Notes under the pieces: generated by a model
Databases searched by the model: none
Seen by the model: the letters and a program-made list of their open reading frames with translations, nothing else
What the model was told of the DNA's origin: nothing
Shown: piece by piece, positions 55,401 through 64,000 of the stretch
How positions within the stretch are numbered: position 1 is the stretch's first letter
How the letters are laid out: every line of letters begins with the position of its first letter
Program-made: the position numbers and the translations under genes
Source: Lelliottia wanjuensis
GTDB taxonomy: Bacteria > Pseudomonadota > Gammaproteobacteria > Enterobacterales > Enterobacteriaceae
Assembly (NCBI RefSeq): GCF_030238365.1
Contig: NZ_JASSOT010000051.1
Span: 51,484-115,483, forward strand
DNA: 64,000 nt
Direction: 5' to 3'

Positions 55401-58400
55401 CTAATCTGCGACAGTCAGGTTTAATATCATCTGACATTCAGGATCGTCACGGTCTGTCCAGTAATCCACTGACAATGAGGCGAAATTGTAACGGGAAGGG
55501 GTAACCCACGCCTCGCCTTCCAGCACCAGACTGTTGCCGTCCCAGCGCTCCGTCAGGGTGTTATTCAGTGGGTAATTGGGATGGCGCGGGTGGCGCGGCA
55601 ATGAAGATCCATCCCCCGGGGACACCGGTGTATCGGCACTGCCGGAAATCGGGTAGCGACTGCTCAACAGCTGAACGCTGCCGCCACTGCCCTTTGCAGT
55701 GAGCTTCAGATCCCATGCGGACAACGTGCCATTACAGCACGGCAACCGCACGCGCATTTTTATCACATCCTCATCGTTCGCGATTTCACCGATAATATCT
55801 TGGTAGTCCACCTCGGCCTCCATCCCGCTGACGATCACTTCATACGCCATCAGGGCATCGCTCAGGTCTTCCAGGACTGAGACATTCCATATCCGGTCAT
55901 TATCTCCCCGCTTACTCTCCACACCAAAACAGCCACAGCGCAGCCAGACTTCAAACGCGCTGCTGACGGCATTGGCGGCCTGGATAGCCATCATCGCACC
56001 GGCCACAATCAGCACAGCTGCTATTCCTGCGGGACCTAACAAGGCAAATTGGCAGGCTAAAGCGGCATAAATGGCAACTCCCCCACCTATACCAGTGGCG
56101 ACCCCCGCTGTCGAATACCATATAGAGGCTTCAGTATCCCCTTTTTTGCTGGAAGTGTAAGCCTTAACAATCATCCCAACCCCATCAAAAATCGCCGAAA
56201 CCCCGGCCAGCACACCGCCCATACGTATCAGCGGATGTACATACTCAGGTACACCTTTCACAATAACATTAGGCGCTAAATCCCAGGGGTTCGCCCGCAC
56301 CAGCATATGAACAAAACCGCTGGTCTCCACCGCTGAACTGGCCACCATGGTCATATTGGAGAGCAACACGATTTGTGCATCCACTTCATGTCCTATCGCA
56401 TCCATCACGGCCTGCATGTTACCTGCCAGCGCCCCGACCTGCAGAAACAGCATCCCGCCACCCAGCAGACCGCCCATAGTGTTGCTGCTCACCAGCCGCC
56501 GAGACAGCTGAACCTGCTCGTCAAGCACCTGCTGCACCTGCTTTGGTAGCAGCCTGATGGATTTACTAGCGGCCCCTTCCAGGGTGACCGCTGAAATGCG
56601 TAGCTCAGCAAAGCTGGAGAAATCCGGAACACCCTTTATCGGTCCAGCTTCCCAGTGTGAAGCGAATTTTTCAGGGTCCATCTCGCTCACCAGCGTGACC
56701 GCTATCCGCTGTTCGAGTATTTTCGGATCGGTTATTTGTAAAAAGCTCCCGCCTGACAGACTCCGCTTCAGCCGTTTACCGTTCTGCAACTCACCGCTGA
56801 ACTGAGCAGGTTTTCCCGTGGCGGTAAGCTGTGCGCGGGCAATATTTCGGCTCAGCGTCTGATACTGATGCACCGTCATATCCAGCGTAAAAACCGTCAC
56901 CTTCTGTCTGGAGGCCAGATAAATCACTCCCTGAACCACCCGGCTGTAACCGTCCTGGGCAGACCGCGCCAGTCTGGTTGTCAGCCTTGAGACGCCTCCG
57001 CTCATCGCCAGCGCAATATGGGCCGTTGCCTGCTGAACTCTTTTTGAATCAATCAGATCACTCACTTCCTTCGAGCCCAGTACGACCTTCAGATTGGTAT
57101 ATCCGGCTGTACCACTGTAGATCGCTTCAGAGACTGACGGGATGTTGCCCAGGATCCCCTGGTATGCCGGGCTGGTCGGGTCCTGCAACCAGTCCAGCCA
57201 GACTTTCTCCGTCTCATCATCAGTGCATCCCCCTTGGATGCAGGATGCCACCGTCGATAAGCGGGCCGCCCAGCTCTGCGGGCAGGGTTCCGGGGCGTAG
57301 TCATCGGTGAGTAGTGCCAGCCATTTTTGAGACTGATACCAGACGGCCAAATCTTTACCGATGGCGGCTATCCGCTTCTGGTAGTCTTCCTGCTGCTGTT
57401 GATATTGTTGGGCAAACTCAGCGCGCTCCGGCTCTTTATAATATTCAGAAAGACGGGCTACTTTTTCAGCGTAAGTCTCGAATGCTACCTGCTCAGCAGA
57501 AATCGTTACTCCCCCTGCTGCAGGATAGCCGCTGGGGGTTGCCTCATGGTGGCGGGGCTTGCTGTTAGCGTCTATCGTCTTTTTCAGTGAATCAAGATAC
57601 TGCTTTATTGCCTCCGAAATCATGTGTTTATGCCTGATAACGGGCAATTCATTGTATATCTGCCGGGCCTCTACCACCTGCAGGCGCCCGATATTCAGCT
57701 CCTGCACCACCCCTACAGCATCTTCCAGTATCAGCGCCGATATCGGACACCCATACTGGGCCGTCAGGGTCACAACCCGTGCACCCAGCGCCGCTTTGTC
57801 ACCCTGACGCGGGTAAAAACCGTGTGCACCACCGTTCGGCTCCCCCGTGATAGTTTGCACGTTGCCGAAAAGTTCTGTCGCAAACTCCGCCACATCTGGC
57901 GTCAGGGCTGACAGTGACATATCCAGTACCCGTGCTTCGGGTATGCTTGCCGGGCTTTTTTTCAGCGTACTCAGTGAAATCTGCGTGAACCGCGAGGCGG
58001 GCCGTTTGCCACTCTGGTATTCATTCAGTACCTCTTTGCTCCACGCATCACCGCTGAAGGCCAGCCAGGCCTGCTCGTAATCCTGGCCCGTGGCCGGGTT
58101 CACATCAATGTTGATAAAACTGGCGTTGATACAGTGCCCCTGCTGCCGGCACGCCTCCGTTATCGGCTCTACCGTTTCACCTTCCGGCTTCTCCAGCGGA
58201 TTGAAATACCGCAGGTAACCTTCCGCTGTCACCATGTAACCCTGCCAGACTGTTTTATCCAGCAGCACATACAGATAACCCATGCGCAGGGTACGTAGCG
58301 CGTATTTAAATTCTCCCCCCGTGAGGGCAACATCCTGCTCTGGAACCCTAGACTTCCAGCCCGTACTTACCACCGCTTTCGGCACTGCCGCTACCCGCAG

Positions 58401-58508
58401 CGGAAAAACCGGAATACCCTGCCGCTGGCACACCTTACATCCTGATGGGGTGCTGGCAGCCTGTTGAGTTGCGGCCGTATTCTGGCCGACCTGGTCTTTA
58501 ATTCCCAT
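55401..58508 (-). CDS. VasX-like T6SS effector (BTH_I2691 family), pore-forming type
   Basis: This 1035-residue secreted toxin is of the VasX / BTH_I2691 group, thought to permeabilise the inner membrane of target cells. The N-terminal part carries the family cysteine pair SGCKVCQRQGIPVFPLRVAAVPKAV and GEFKYALRTLRMGYLYVLLD (residues 20-110). A long helical region follows (residues 330-640). Hydrophobic segments lie near residues 676-700 (MGGLLGGGMLFLQVGALAG), 716-735, 761-783 and 793-850 (GVATGIGGGVAIYAALACQFALLGPAGIAAVLIVAGAMM). Then come AFEVWLRCGCFG (851 on) and a soluble tail. It lies in the vgrG-DUF4123 operon with four immunity-type genes after it. Confidence 0.88.
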   Translation of the reverse strand: MGIKDQVGQNTAATQQAASTPSGCKVCQRQGIPVFPLRVAAVPKAVVSTGWKSRVPEQDVALTGGEFKYALRTLRMGYLYVLLDKTVWQGYMVTAEGYLRYFNPLEKPEGETVEPITEACRQQGHCINASFINIDVNPATGQDYEQAWLAFSGDAWSKEVLNEYQSGKRPASRFTQISLSTLKKSPASIPEARVLDMSLSALTPDVAEFATELFGNVQTITGEPNGGAHGFYPRQGDKAALGARVVTLTAQYGCPISALILEDAVGVVQELNIGRLQVVEARQIYNELPVIRHKHMISEAIKQYLDSLKKTIDANSKPRHHEATPSGYPAAGGVTISAEQVAFETYAEKVARLSEYYKEPERAEFAQQYQQQQEDYQKRIAAIGKDLAVWYQSQKWLALLTDDYAPEPCPQSWAARLSTVASCIQGGCTDDETEKVWLDWLQDPTSPAYQGILGNIPSVSEAIYSGTAGYTNLKVVLGSKEVSDLIDSKRVQQATAHIALAMSGGVSRLTTRLARSAQDGYSRVVQGVIYLASRQKVTVFTLDMTVHQYQTLSRNIARAQLTATGKPAQFSGELQNGKRLKRSLSGGSFLQITDPKILEQRIAVTLVSEMDPEKFASHWEAGPIKGVPDFSSFAELRISAVTLEGAASKSIRLLPKQVQQVLDEQVQLSRRLVSSNTMGGLLGGGMLFLQVGALAGNMQAVMDAIGHEVDAQIVLLSNMTMVASSAVETSGFVHMLVRANPWDLAPNVIVKGVPEYVHPLIRMGGVLAGVSAIFDGVGMIVKAYTSSKKGDTEASIWYSTAGVATGIGGGVAIYAALACQFALLGPAGIAAVLIVAGAMMAIQAANAVSSAFEVWLRCGCFGVESKRGDNDRIWNVSVLEDLSDALMAYEVIVSGMEAEVDYQDIIGEIANDEDVIKMRVRLPCCNGTLSAWDLKLTAKGSGGSVQLLSSRYPISGSADTPVSPGDGSSLPRHPRHPNYPLNNTLTERWDGNSLVLEGEAWVTPSRYNFASLSVDYWTDRDDPECQMILNLTVAD

Positions 58509-58539
58509 AGCTGAAAAGTCCTTTAAATGGGCAACCGGG

Positions 58540-60357
58540 TTAAACAGTGGCAGTGTCGTTCATTATTGCGTTGTAGGCAGTCAGCGCCTTATTCAGGTCA
58601 TCCTGGCTGGATGCATTCCATACCGGATCCTCACTGCTACGCTTAATAGCGATGCCAAAGCAGCAACAACGCAGCCACACTTCAAATGCGGCATTCGGGG
58701 TATTTTCGGCCAGCATAACGGGAGATATTCGCACTACCTGAAGCGGGATGTCGGCCTTTGGCTCACGATTGCTGACAACATCATCGAAGTGTGTCTCCAG
58801 CAATGTCTGGTAATTCACCAAAAAAGTCTCCAGCCCGCTGTCCTGTGAAACCTGGGCCAAGTTCTTGTCGGTTACCAAATCAATTGCTTCCTGCATCGCA
58901 CGCATAACCCTCTCCTGGGCGGATGGCGTGAGTCGTGTCTGGAGGTGGCGTACAACCTTACGTAATAGCTGTGTCCGTTGGATAATCGCCATTCGGATCG
59001 GCTGAGCAGTAAGCCATTCACTCATGCCATCAGACTTCACCACTGACTTTTGCATCACATCCGAAGAGTTCAGTATTCCGTCAAACACCAGACCTTTTTC
59101 ACTTTGCAACCATGCCAGCCATACGGCTTCAGTGGCCTCATCCATACCCCCACCTTCAATGCAGGCGTTTAGCGTGCGCAACTGGAAAAACCGATTCATT
59201 GGGCTGCTTTCAGCCGCATAGTCCTGTTGACACTCAGCCAGCCATGTTGCTGATTGATACCAGGCTGCCAAATCGCATCCTGTCGCCGAGATCCGCTGCT
59301 GGTATTCCCCTCGTTTACGCTGATATGTCTGTGCAAACTCAGCTCGCGCCGGCTCGTTATAACAGGTCTGTAGGCGGGTGAAATGTGCCATCCCTGCACC
59401 CGCAGGCAGAGTCGTTTGAGCGACCATTTTTTGCAGTTCAAGGAGATAATTTTCTATCGCATCAGAAATCAGATGCTGATGTTTTATGGCAGGTTGTGTG
59501 AGATAAGCCTGCCGGGATCGGGCAATTTGCAGGCGACCCGCATTCAGTTCCTGTACCACCCCCGTCAGGTCATTCACTGCAATCGCACCGGGTTGACAGC
59601 CATATTGCGCGGTAAGCTGAGCAATATAACTGCTCAATGCCGCCCCCCTTTCAGTGCGCGAATAAAATCCATGCGCCCCGCCTCCCGGCTCCTCCATGAC
59701 TCTTTCCAGATCTGGAAAATGACTAGTCGCATATTCCACAACCTGAGTCTGTAATGTGAGCAATGAGGGTTCAAGAGCCAGCCCTTCCGGGATCTTATCC
59801 GGGGCCGCTCGCAGCGCTGACAAGGTGATTTGCGTGAACCGGGCGGCAGAACGCTGCCCACTGGCATATTCACGTAACACCCTTTCACTCCACGGATCGC
59901 TGCTGAAGGCCAGCCAGGCCTCGCTGTATTTCTCATCATCAACATTGATAAAACTGGCGGGAATATCATGGCCCAGTGCCAGGCACTCTTCACCTAACGA
60001 CGCGATCTGTTGATCTTCCGGCATCACCAGCGGATTAAATTGCCGCAGGTAGCCTTCTTTCATGACCTGATAGCTTTGCCAGATTGTCCTGTCCAGCAGC
60101 ACATACAGATAACCTGCACGTAAAGTGCGCAGGGCATATTTATACTCTCCACCGGTCAGAACCACATCCTGAGGCGGCACTTCGGGTTGCCAGAATGAAC
60201 TCACGACCCGCAAAGGAACTGCTGCAACACGTAATGGCAGTATCGGCAATCCTTTGCGATGACAGGCTTTGCACCCTGAGGGCATCTCACTCGTCTGCCT
60301 GGAGGCCGCAATATTCCGCGTGATCTGTTGTTTGAGTCTCATGATGGCGGTTTCCAT
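58540..60357 (-). CDS. VasX-like protein lacking the pore region (605 residues)
   Basis: This is a paralog of the effector that follows it. The same N-terminal module is present (MPSGCKACHRKGLPILPLRVAAVPLRVVSS; GEYKYALRTLRAGYLYVLLD) and the same central order. RIS at residue 543 is only 14 residues from AFEVWLRCCCFG at 557, whereas in the large protein RIS at 637 is 214 residues from AFEVWLRC at 851. The missing 200 residues are exactly the hydrophobic pore region. It also ends about 120 residues early (MNDTATV). It is an open in-frame gene, not frameshifted. Its start overlaps the DUF4123 stop by one base (TAATG). It may be a decayed toxin, a non-lytic decoy, or a carrier. Confidence 0.83.
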   Translation of the reverse strand: METAIMRLKQQITRNIAASRQTSEMPSGCKACHRKGLPILPLRVAAVPLRVVSSFWQPEVPPQDVVLTGGEYKYALRTLRAGYLYVLLDRTIWQSYQVMKEGYLRQFNPLVMPEDQQIASLGEECLALGHDIPASFINVDDEKYSEAWLAFSSDPWSERVLREYASGQRSAARFTQITLSALRAAPDKIPEGLALEPSLLTLQTQVVEYATSHFPDLERVMEEPGGGAHGFYSRTERGAALSSYIAQLTAQYGCQPGAIAVNDLTGVVQELNAGRLQIARSRQAYLTQPAIKHQHLISDAIENYLLELQKMVAQTTLPAGAGMAHFTRLQTCYNEPARAEFAQTYQRKRGEYQQRISATGCDLAAWYQSATWLAECQQDYAAESSPMNRFFQLRTLNACIEGGGMDEATEAVWLAWLQSEKGLVFDGILNSSDVMQKSVVKSDGMSEWLTAQPIRMAIIQRTQLLRKVVRHLQTRLTPSAQERVMRAMQEAIDLVTDKNLAQVSQDSGLETFLVNYQTLLETHFDDVVSNREPKADIPLQVVRISPVMLAENTPNAAFEVWLRCCCFGIAIKRSSEDPVWNASSQDDLNKALTAYNAIMNDTATV

Positions 60358-61277
60358 TATGACGAGGATGACAGGTTGTCCAGTTCAAACCAGACCGATT
60401 CGGGCAAACTATTTAGCAACTGAGTGAAACGCAGAGCTGGACTGGCTATAGCCTGTTGCAATAGCGCATTAATCTGCGGATGTAGCTCAATATTTACCAG
60501 AAGTGTCAGACGGTTCAGCGCCAGAAAGAGGCGATCTTCAACATGAGTCAGTTCAGTTTTTTCGACCTCTCGCCATGCAGCAGCAGCCAGCTTTACCGCA
60601 TCGGACGGTAACGTCGGGCAAACCTGCTGCCAGGCAAACAGAAGCTGCCAGATCATTCTGGCTGCCTGCTGGGCGTGCTGAACACCCCAGGTTAACTGCC
60701 ATTTATCCGTTGCTTCATTTCCGTCAACAACGGTGATATTTCCTGCCGCACTCATGTACCACCAGTGGCTTACCGGCCAGATACTGCCGCCCAGTTTTTT
60801 CGCCGGACTGGTAGCCTGTAGTAATTCAAACCGATGCGGCTCAAAAAAGGGGAAAAATGCACTGTTATCAAGGTGGTTACACCAGTCAGCCAATGTGACG
60901 ACGAGTTGTTCAAGCGGTTGAGGGCTGCTCAGCCATGCACAAAGATAACGCTTCTCATGCAGAGCCTCTTCAGCCGCATAATCCACCAGACACTCAAGCA
61001 GTGCAGCATCACACCCGCAACCAGGAGTTGCCAGCAATACCAGTTGTGGGCAATGCTGTGGCGAGTAAGCCAGATCCTGACGCAGTACGGGACGTATTGC
61101 CTGGTCGCCCAATGTTTTTTGCAGATGGCTTAAATGAATCGGGCGCACATCGCAGACGGCTTTAAGGGGATCGATAAGTAAGTAGCGGTACTCATCGCGC
61201 TTCAGCTCCATAATATCCGCCAGCGTATTGGCTTTCATGGTGTTTACTGGTACCAGGTTGGACATATCACTCACCAT
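60357..61277 (-). CDS. DUF4123 T6SS effector adaptor
   Basis: DUF4123 proteins are chaperone-adaptors that load a specific effector on its VgrG. The 306 residues have a DUF4123-like start (YRYLLIDPLKAVCDVRPIHL, then LVLLATPGCGCDAALLECLVDYAAEEALHEKRYLCAWLSSPQPLEQLVVTLADWCNHL). A central segment reads RFELLQATSPAKKLGGSIWPVSHWWYMS and a helical tail follows. It lies between vgrG (TAATG overlap at its start) and the VasX-like genes (overlap at its end), the typical order vgrG-adaptor-effector-immunity. It should therefore couple the VasX-like proteins to this VgrG. Confidence 0.87.
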   Translation of the reverse strand: MVSDMSNLVPVNTMKANTLADIMELKRDEYRYLLIDPLKAVCDVRPIHLSHLQKTLGDQAIRPVLRQDLAYSPQHCPQLVLLATPGCGCDAALLECLVDYAAEEALHEKRYLCAWLSSPQPLEQLVVTLADWCNHLDNSAFFPFFEPHRFELLQATSPAKKLGGSIWPVSHWWYMSAAGNITVVDGNEATDKWQLTWGVQHAQQAARMIWQLLFAWQQVCPTLPSDAVKLAAAAWREVEKTELTHVEDRLFLALNRLTLLVNIELHPQINALLQQAIASPALRFTQLLNSLPESVWFELDNLSSSS

Positions 61278-63613
61278 TATTTTGCCATCTCCACACAGAT
61301 TGCATTAGGCGGAAGTTTGACCGGTGAAGACTTAAAGGACTGTGCCATTTGACGATTAAAGGTCATGCATTTGAGATTGAACTCACCGGGTGTCATTACT
61401 GTCACACCAGAGCTTTCAATAACCAGCGCTGTTTTATCGCAAGCCAGGGTGATTTTTTTGCCCGCCTGGATATAGACCTCATCATCTTTGCTGATAATTT
61501 TCATATCTTTTAATGAGGTCAGCGCCATGGCATCACTCTGCGCCTGAATCTCCACCTTCCCCTGGTTTGCGAAAATTTTAATTCCCAGCGCTTTAGCAAA
61601 CAGGCTGATAATTTCCCCCGCCGCGACGGTGAATTTTTTAAATACCGTAAAATCACTGTTTTCAGCTGAGGTCTGGATGAAGTTATTACCGGTACTGATT
61701 TGAATGCTTTGTGGTGACACCTGAGCAATACCCGCTGGCGCACTCATCAGTAAAACGGAGTCTTTGAGATCTTTTAGCGACGCTTCAAGCAATGCCTTTT
61801 GATCTTCAATTTGCGCCAGTTCGGCCTGCCCTGTTTTTACGGCATCACTTAATGCTTTTGCCAGTCCCTGTGCCTGTTGTAGAGTGCTGAGGGCAGACTT
61901 CATCTCCAGTACCTGGCCCTGAGCCTCTGTCTGACCATCGGCGCTGATAAATATCCCACGACCCGCACGTATTGCCCCGTAGCTGTCACTGCGCAGCTCA
62001 AATCCCTCGCCCCGCTTTTGCTTCCCGGCGTCCACCACATGCCCCAGGTTCAGCTGGCTCTTCCCGCCGTACTCCGTGCTCAGCTTGATATGCTCTTTGC
62101 CCCGCTCGTCGTTCAGCCTCAGTTTGTTGTTCGCCGGAGTCCTCAGCACGTTGCGTTTGTAGTTCTGTATCGTGACGTGGTCCCCGTGCGCCGAGTCGTG
62201 CAGCACATGGGCGATATACGGCCTGTCCGGGTTGCCGTCTTCAAAGGCTATCGCCACTTCCGTTCCCGCCAGCAGCGGCAGGTGCAGCCCGTAGGTGTCT
62301 CCGGCATACGCCCTTGCCTGGCGGACCCACAGACTTTCATACCCCGTGTCCCAGTTGTCACGGTCAAACAGCAGGTTTACCCGGTAGCGCCCGTCTTTGT
62401 CGATATGCCCGTAGATATCGCTTTTCTGCGTGCTGGTCACACGCGCCGGTATCGTCCCCGCCATCACTGGCCTCTCCACCTCCACCGGCCGGAAGCTGTA
62501 GTCCTCCGAATACGGAATGGCACTGAAACGGATTTCAAAGCTGCTGTCGCGCCGCGCTGAACTGGTGAGCGCTGTAATCACCGCCCCCCGGACGAACGCC
62601 TCCGGGATACCTTCTCCGCCACCGGTCACCTTCATCTCCTGGCCCGGCGTCAGCGTGGCGCAGTTGGTCATACCCGTCAGCTGCGTCTGACCGTTCAGGT
62701 AGCGTTCATGGCGGATACGCGCATAGAACGCCCCGCTCTCCGCGGCCGGGCTGCGCCCTGCGCTCCCTGCCGTCAGATAGTTGTCGGCATAGTGATACGC
62801 TTCACCGTAGGTCGTGGCCGCCCCGCGTGTGATATCGGCGCTGGCACTCAGGTCCTCCGTCGCCGTGCGGTAGTTATAGTCCTGCACGCTCACCGTCTGC
62901 TCCACCACCTGATGATAGCCGCTCATCTCCCACACCGATTCCCGCGCCGAGTCATGCATCCCCGAAGGCGGCACCGCCGGCAGCGTCAGCCCCTGCTGAT
63001 AAAACTGCTGGTCGTCGTAAAACTCCACCACATCAATATTCAGCCGCGAGTCCGTCGTCACCCGGTACCAGATACCCACCTCCGACAGCAGACGTGAAAT
63101 GAACGTCAGGTCATCTTCACCGTACTGCATCACCTGCTCACGGCGCGGGTACTCTTTCGCCAGCCGGAACACAAAATCCTGCCCGCGCATGCTGTGCCGC
63201 TCGCGCAGGATTTTGTCCACTATCTGCTGAACCGACATGTCCTGGTAAATCGCGTTCTGATGGCTGCGTGACAGCAGTGCCAGCCGGGGCTGCAGCGTCA
63301 GTTCGTAGCGGCTTTCATCCTTCGAGGTCGAGAGCTGTTTAAAGCCCGTCACCACACCCTGTATCACCCGCACTGGCTGCTGGACTTTAATGCCGAACCC
63401 CTGGTCTGCCGGGGCCTGTAACGTCAGCGAGCCGTCCTGCATCAGCATCGACTCCGGCCGGATAGCCCTGTCAGTACTGGTGAAGCGGATGGCATAGCGG
63501 AACGGGGTGCTCAGCGCTTCCTCGCCTTCAAAGCTCAGCACATCAAGTAGTGACGTACTGCCGCGCACCTTTAACAGGTGGTGGCTGTGGTTGAATATCA
63601 GTCCGCTGTTCAT
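61277..63613 (-). CDS. vgrG: T6SS spike protein VgrG (TssI)
   Basis: This is a trimeric puncturing spike that caps the Hcp tube. The 778 residues start GLIFNHSHHLLKVRGSTSLLDVLSFEGEEALSTPFRY and carry the gp27-like domain (residues 1-370), the gp5 OB-fold region (VTSTQKSDIYGHIDKDGRYRVNLLFDRD, then AYAGDTYGLHLPLLAGTEVAIAFEDGNPDRPYI) and the DUF2345 needle region (LEMKSALSTLQQAQ onward). No extra C-terminal enzyme domain is present, so it carries a separate effector through the DUF4123 adaptor. Codon and base use change around 61930: the N-terminal part is GC-rich and the C-terminal third AT-richer, which indicates a mosaic gene. It abuts clpV as TGATG. Confidence 0.95.
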   Translation of the reverse strand: MNSGLIFNHSHHLLKVRGSTSLLDVLSFEGEEALSTPFRYAIRFTSTDRAIRPESMLMQDGSLTLQAPADQGFGIKVQQPVRVIQGVVTGFKQLSTSKDESRYELTLQPRLALLSRSHQNAIYQDMSVQQIVDKILRERHSMRGQDFVFRLAKEYPRREQVMQYGEDDLTFISRLLSEVGIWYRVTTDSRLNIDVVEFYDDQQFYQQGLTLPAVPPSGMHDSARESVWEMSGYHQVVEQTVSVQDYNYRTATEDLSASADITRGAATTYGEAYHYADNYLTAGSAGRSPAAESGAFYARIRHERYLNGQTQLTGMTNCATLTPGQEMKVTGGGEGIPEAFVRGAVITALTSSARRDSSFEIRFSAIPYSEDYSFRPVEVERPVMAGTIPARVTSTQKSDIYGHIDKDGRYRVNLLFDRDNWDTGYESLWVRQARAYAGDTYGLHLPLLAGTEVAIAFEDGNPDRPYIAHVLHDSAHGDHVTIQNYKRNVLRTPANNKLRLNDERGKEHIKLSTEYGGKSQLNLGHVVDAGKQKRGEGFELRSDSYGAIRAGRGIFISADGQTEAQGQVLEMKSALSTLQQAQGLAKALSDAVKTGQAELAQIEDQKALLEASLKDLKDSVLLMSAPAGIAQVSPQSIQISTGNNFIQTSAENSDFTVFKKFTVAAGEIISLFAKALGIKIFANQGKVEIQAQSDAMALTSLKDMKIISKDDEVYIQAGKKITLACDKTALVIESSGVTVMTPGEFNLKCMTFNRQMAQSFKSSPVKLPPNAICVEMAK

Positions 63614-64000
63614 CAGATGTTATCCTCAAAATCCATCACAATACCCTCTTCTTCACTCCATTCGAGCCGAAGTGTTTTCGGCTTCTGTTTCACCGCCATG
63701 TGACTCAGCAACTGCTGACTCAGCACCGGCAAAATCTGCTGGTTGAGCAGGCTATCGACGTTGCGCGCCCCGGTATCCGGCAGCAGGCAAGCTGAGGTAA
63801 GCGCGTCAAACAGGCTCTCATCGATGTGGGTGGCCAGACCGTAATGACGATGCAGACGCTTACTCACCTGGCCGAGTTTCATCTCGACGATGGTGCGCAT
63901 CGCGGTCTCTGCCAGCGGACGATAGATCACCGTCTGGAAGCGGGCCAGCAGCGCGGGCTGGAAGTGATCGCGCAGGATCGGGCGCAGCAGCTCGTGCAGA
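63613..64000 (-). CDS. clpV: T6SS ATPase ClpV (TssH), C-terminal end (partial)
   Basis: An open frame enters from the right edge and covers the last 129 residues of ClpV, the AAA+ ATPase that disassembles contracted TssB/TssC sheath. It reads ELLRPILRDHFQPALLARFQTVIYRPLAETAMRTIVEMKL, the C-terminal D2 small-domain region of ClpB/ClpV. It then gives a family-typical ALTSACLLPDTGARNVDSLLNQQILPVLSQQLL. A GTG at 63930 in this frame is internal, not the true start. It is followed by vgrG with a TGATG overlap, the usual order. Confidence 0.93.
   Translation of the reverse strand, partial: LHELLRPILRDHFQPALLARFQTVIYRPLAETAMRTIVEMKLGQVSKRLHRHYGLATHIDESLFDALTSACLLPDTGARNVDSLLNQQILPVLSQQLLSHMAVKQKPKTLRLEWSEEEGIVMDFEDNI

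Overview
The window is a piece of an enterobacterial chromosome, most like Enterobacter or a close relative. This is inferred from near-identical E. coli-type core proteins in conserved order, a base composition that looks above 50% GC in the core, and REP/BIME-type repeats. Species was not determined. Most of it is the E. coli proBA to dkgB segment in reverse orientation, with three accessory blocks.

Block 1 (1-4533) is the end of an AT-rich genomic island at the 3' end of tRNA-Thr (thrW). It holds the last 27 codons of a superfamily-1 helicase gene that runs off the left edge, a 308-residue protein starting 1 bp later, two leftward unknown genes (one with a possible PD-(D/E)xK-like motif), and a P4-type tyrosine integrase beside the tRNA.

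The core (4533-37320) carries thrW, proA, proB, phoE, crl, frsA, gpt, pepD, dinB, dpaA (yafK), yafJ, gmhA, fadE, yafV, then aspV, dnaQ, rnhA, yafS, gloB, mltD, yafE, yafD, an MFS transporter, yafC and dkgB. Readable control sites include a Pho box at phoE, a LexA box at dinB and a FadR site at fadE. Block 2 (19739-27516), between yafV and aspV, is a tightly overlapping leftward operon: a GntR/FCD regulator, a complete Dpp/Gsi-type peptide ABC importer and a cytoplasmic gamma-glutamyltransferase homologue. It is probably a scavenging route for gamma-glutamyl compounds or peptides.

Block 3 (37327 to the right edge) is part of a type VI secretion (T6SS) island. Its left border is a 15-bp orphan 3' end of tRNA-Asp next to an orphan tRNA-type terminator, where E. 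coli has intact aspU beside dkgB. This is the signature of integration into aspU. Leftward from the right edge it carries clpV (partial), vgrG, a DUF4123 adaptor, a truncated VasX-like protein, a full VasX-like pore-forming effector, four tandem paralogous membrane proteins (probable immunity genes), a two-TM protein, tssM, two frameshifted small genes, tssA, a PAAR-zinc-metallopeptidase effector with a lipoprotein immunity candidate, tssF, tssG, tssJ, tssE and a VasL-type gene. tssB, tssC, tssK, tssL and hcp are not in the window.

The most unusual observation is in the immunity array. The third paralog is out of frame at four perfect copies of a 7-bp repeat, in the part encoding its membrane segment. 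Removing exactly one copy restores a reading frame of 286 codons, the same length as the first paralog. This suggests a slipped-strand (phase-variable) switch in a T6SS immunity-type gene. The paralogs share near-identical ends and have divergent membrane segments. The toxin paralog just upstream has lost precisely its hydrophobic region.
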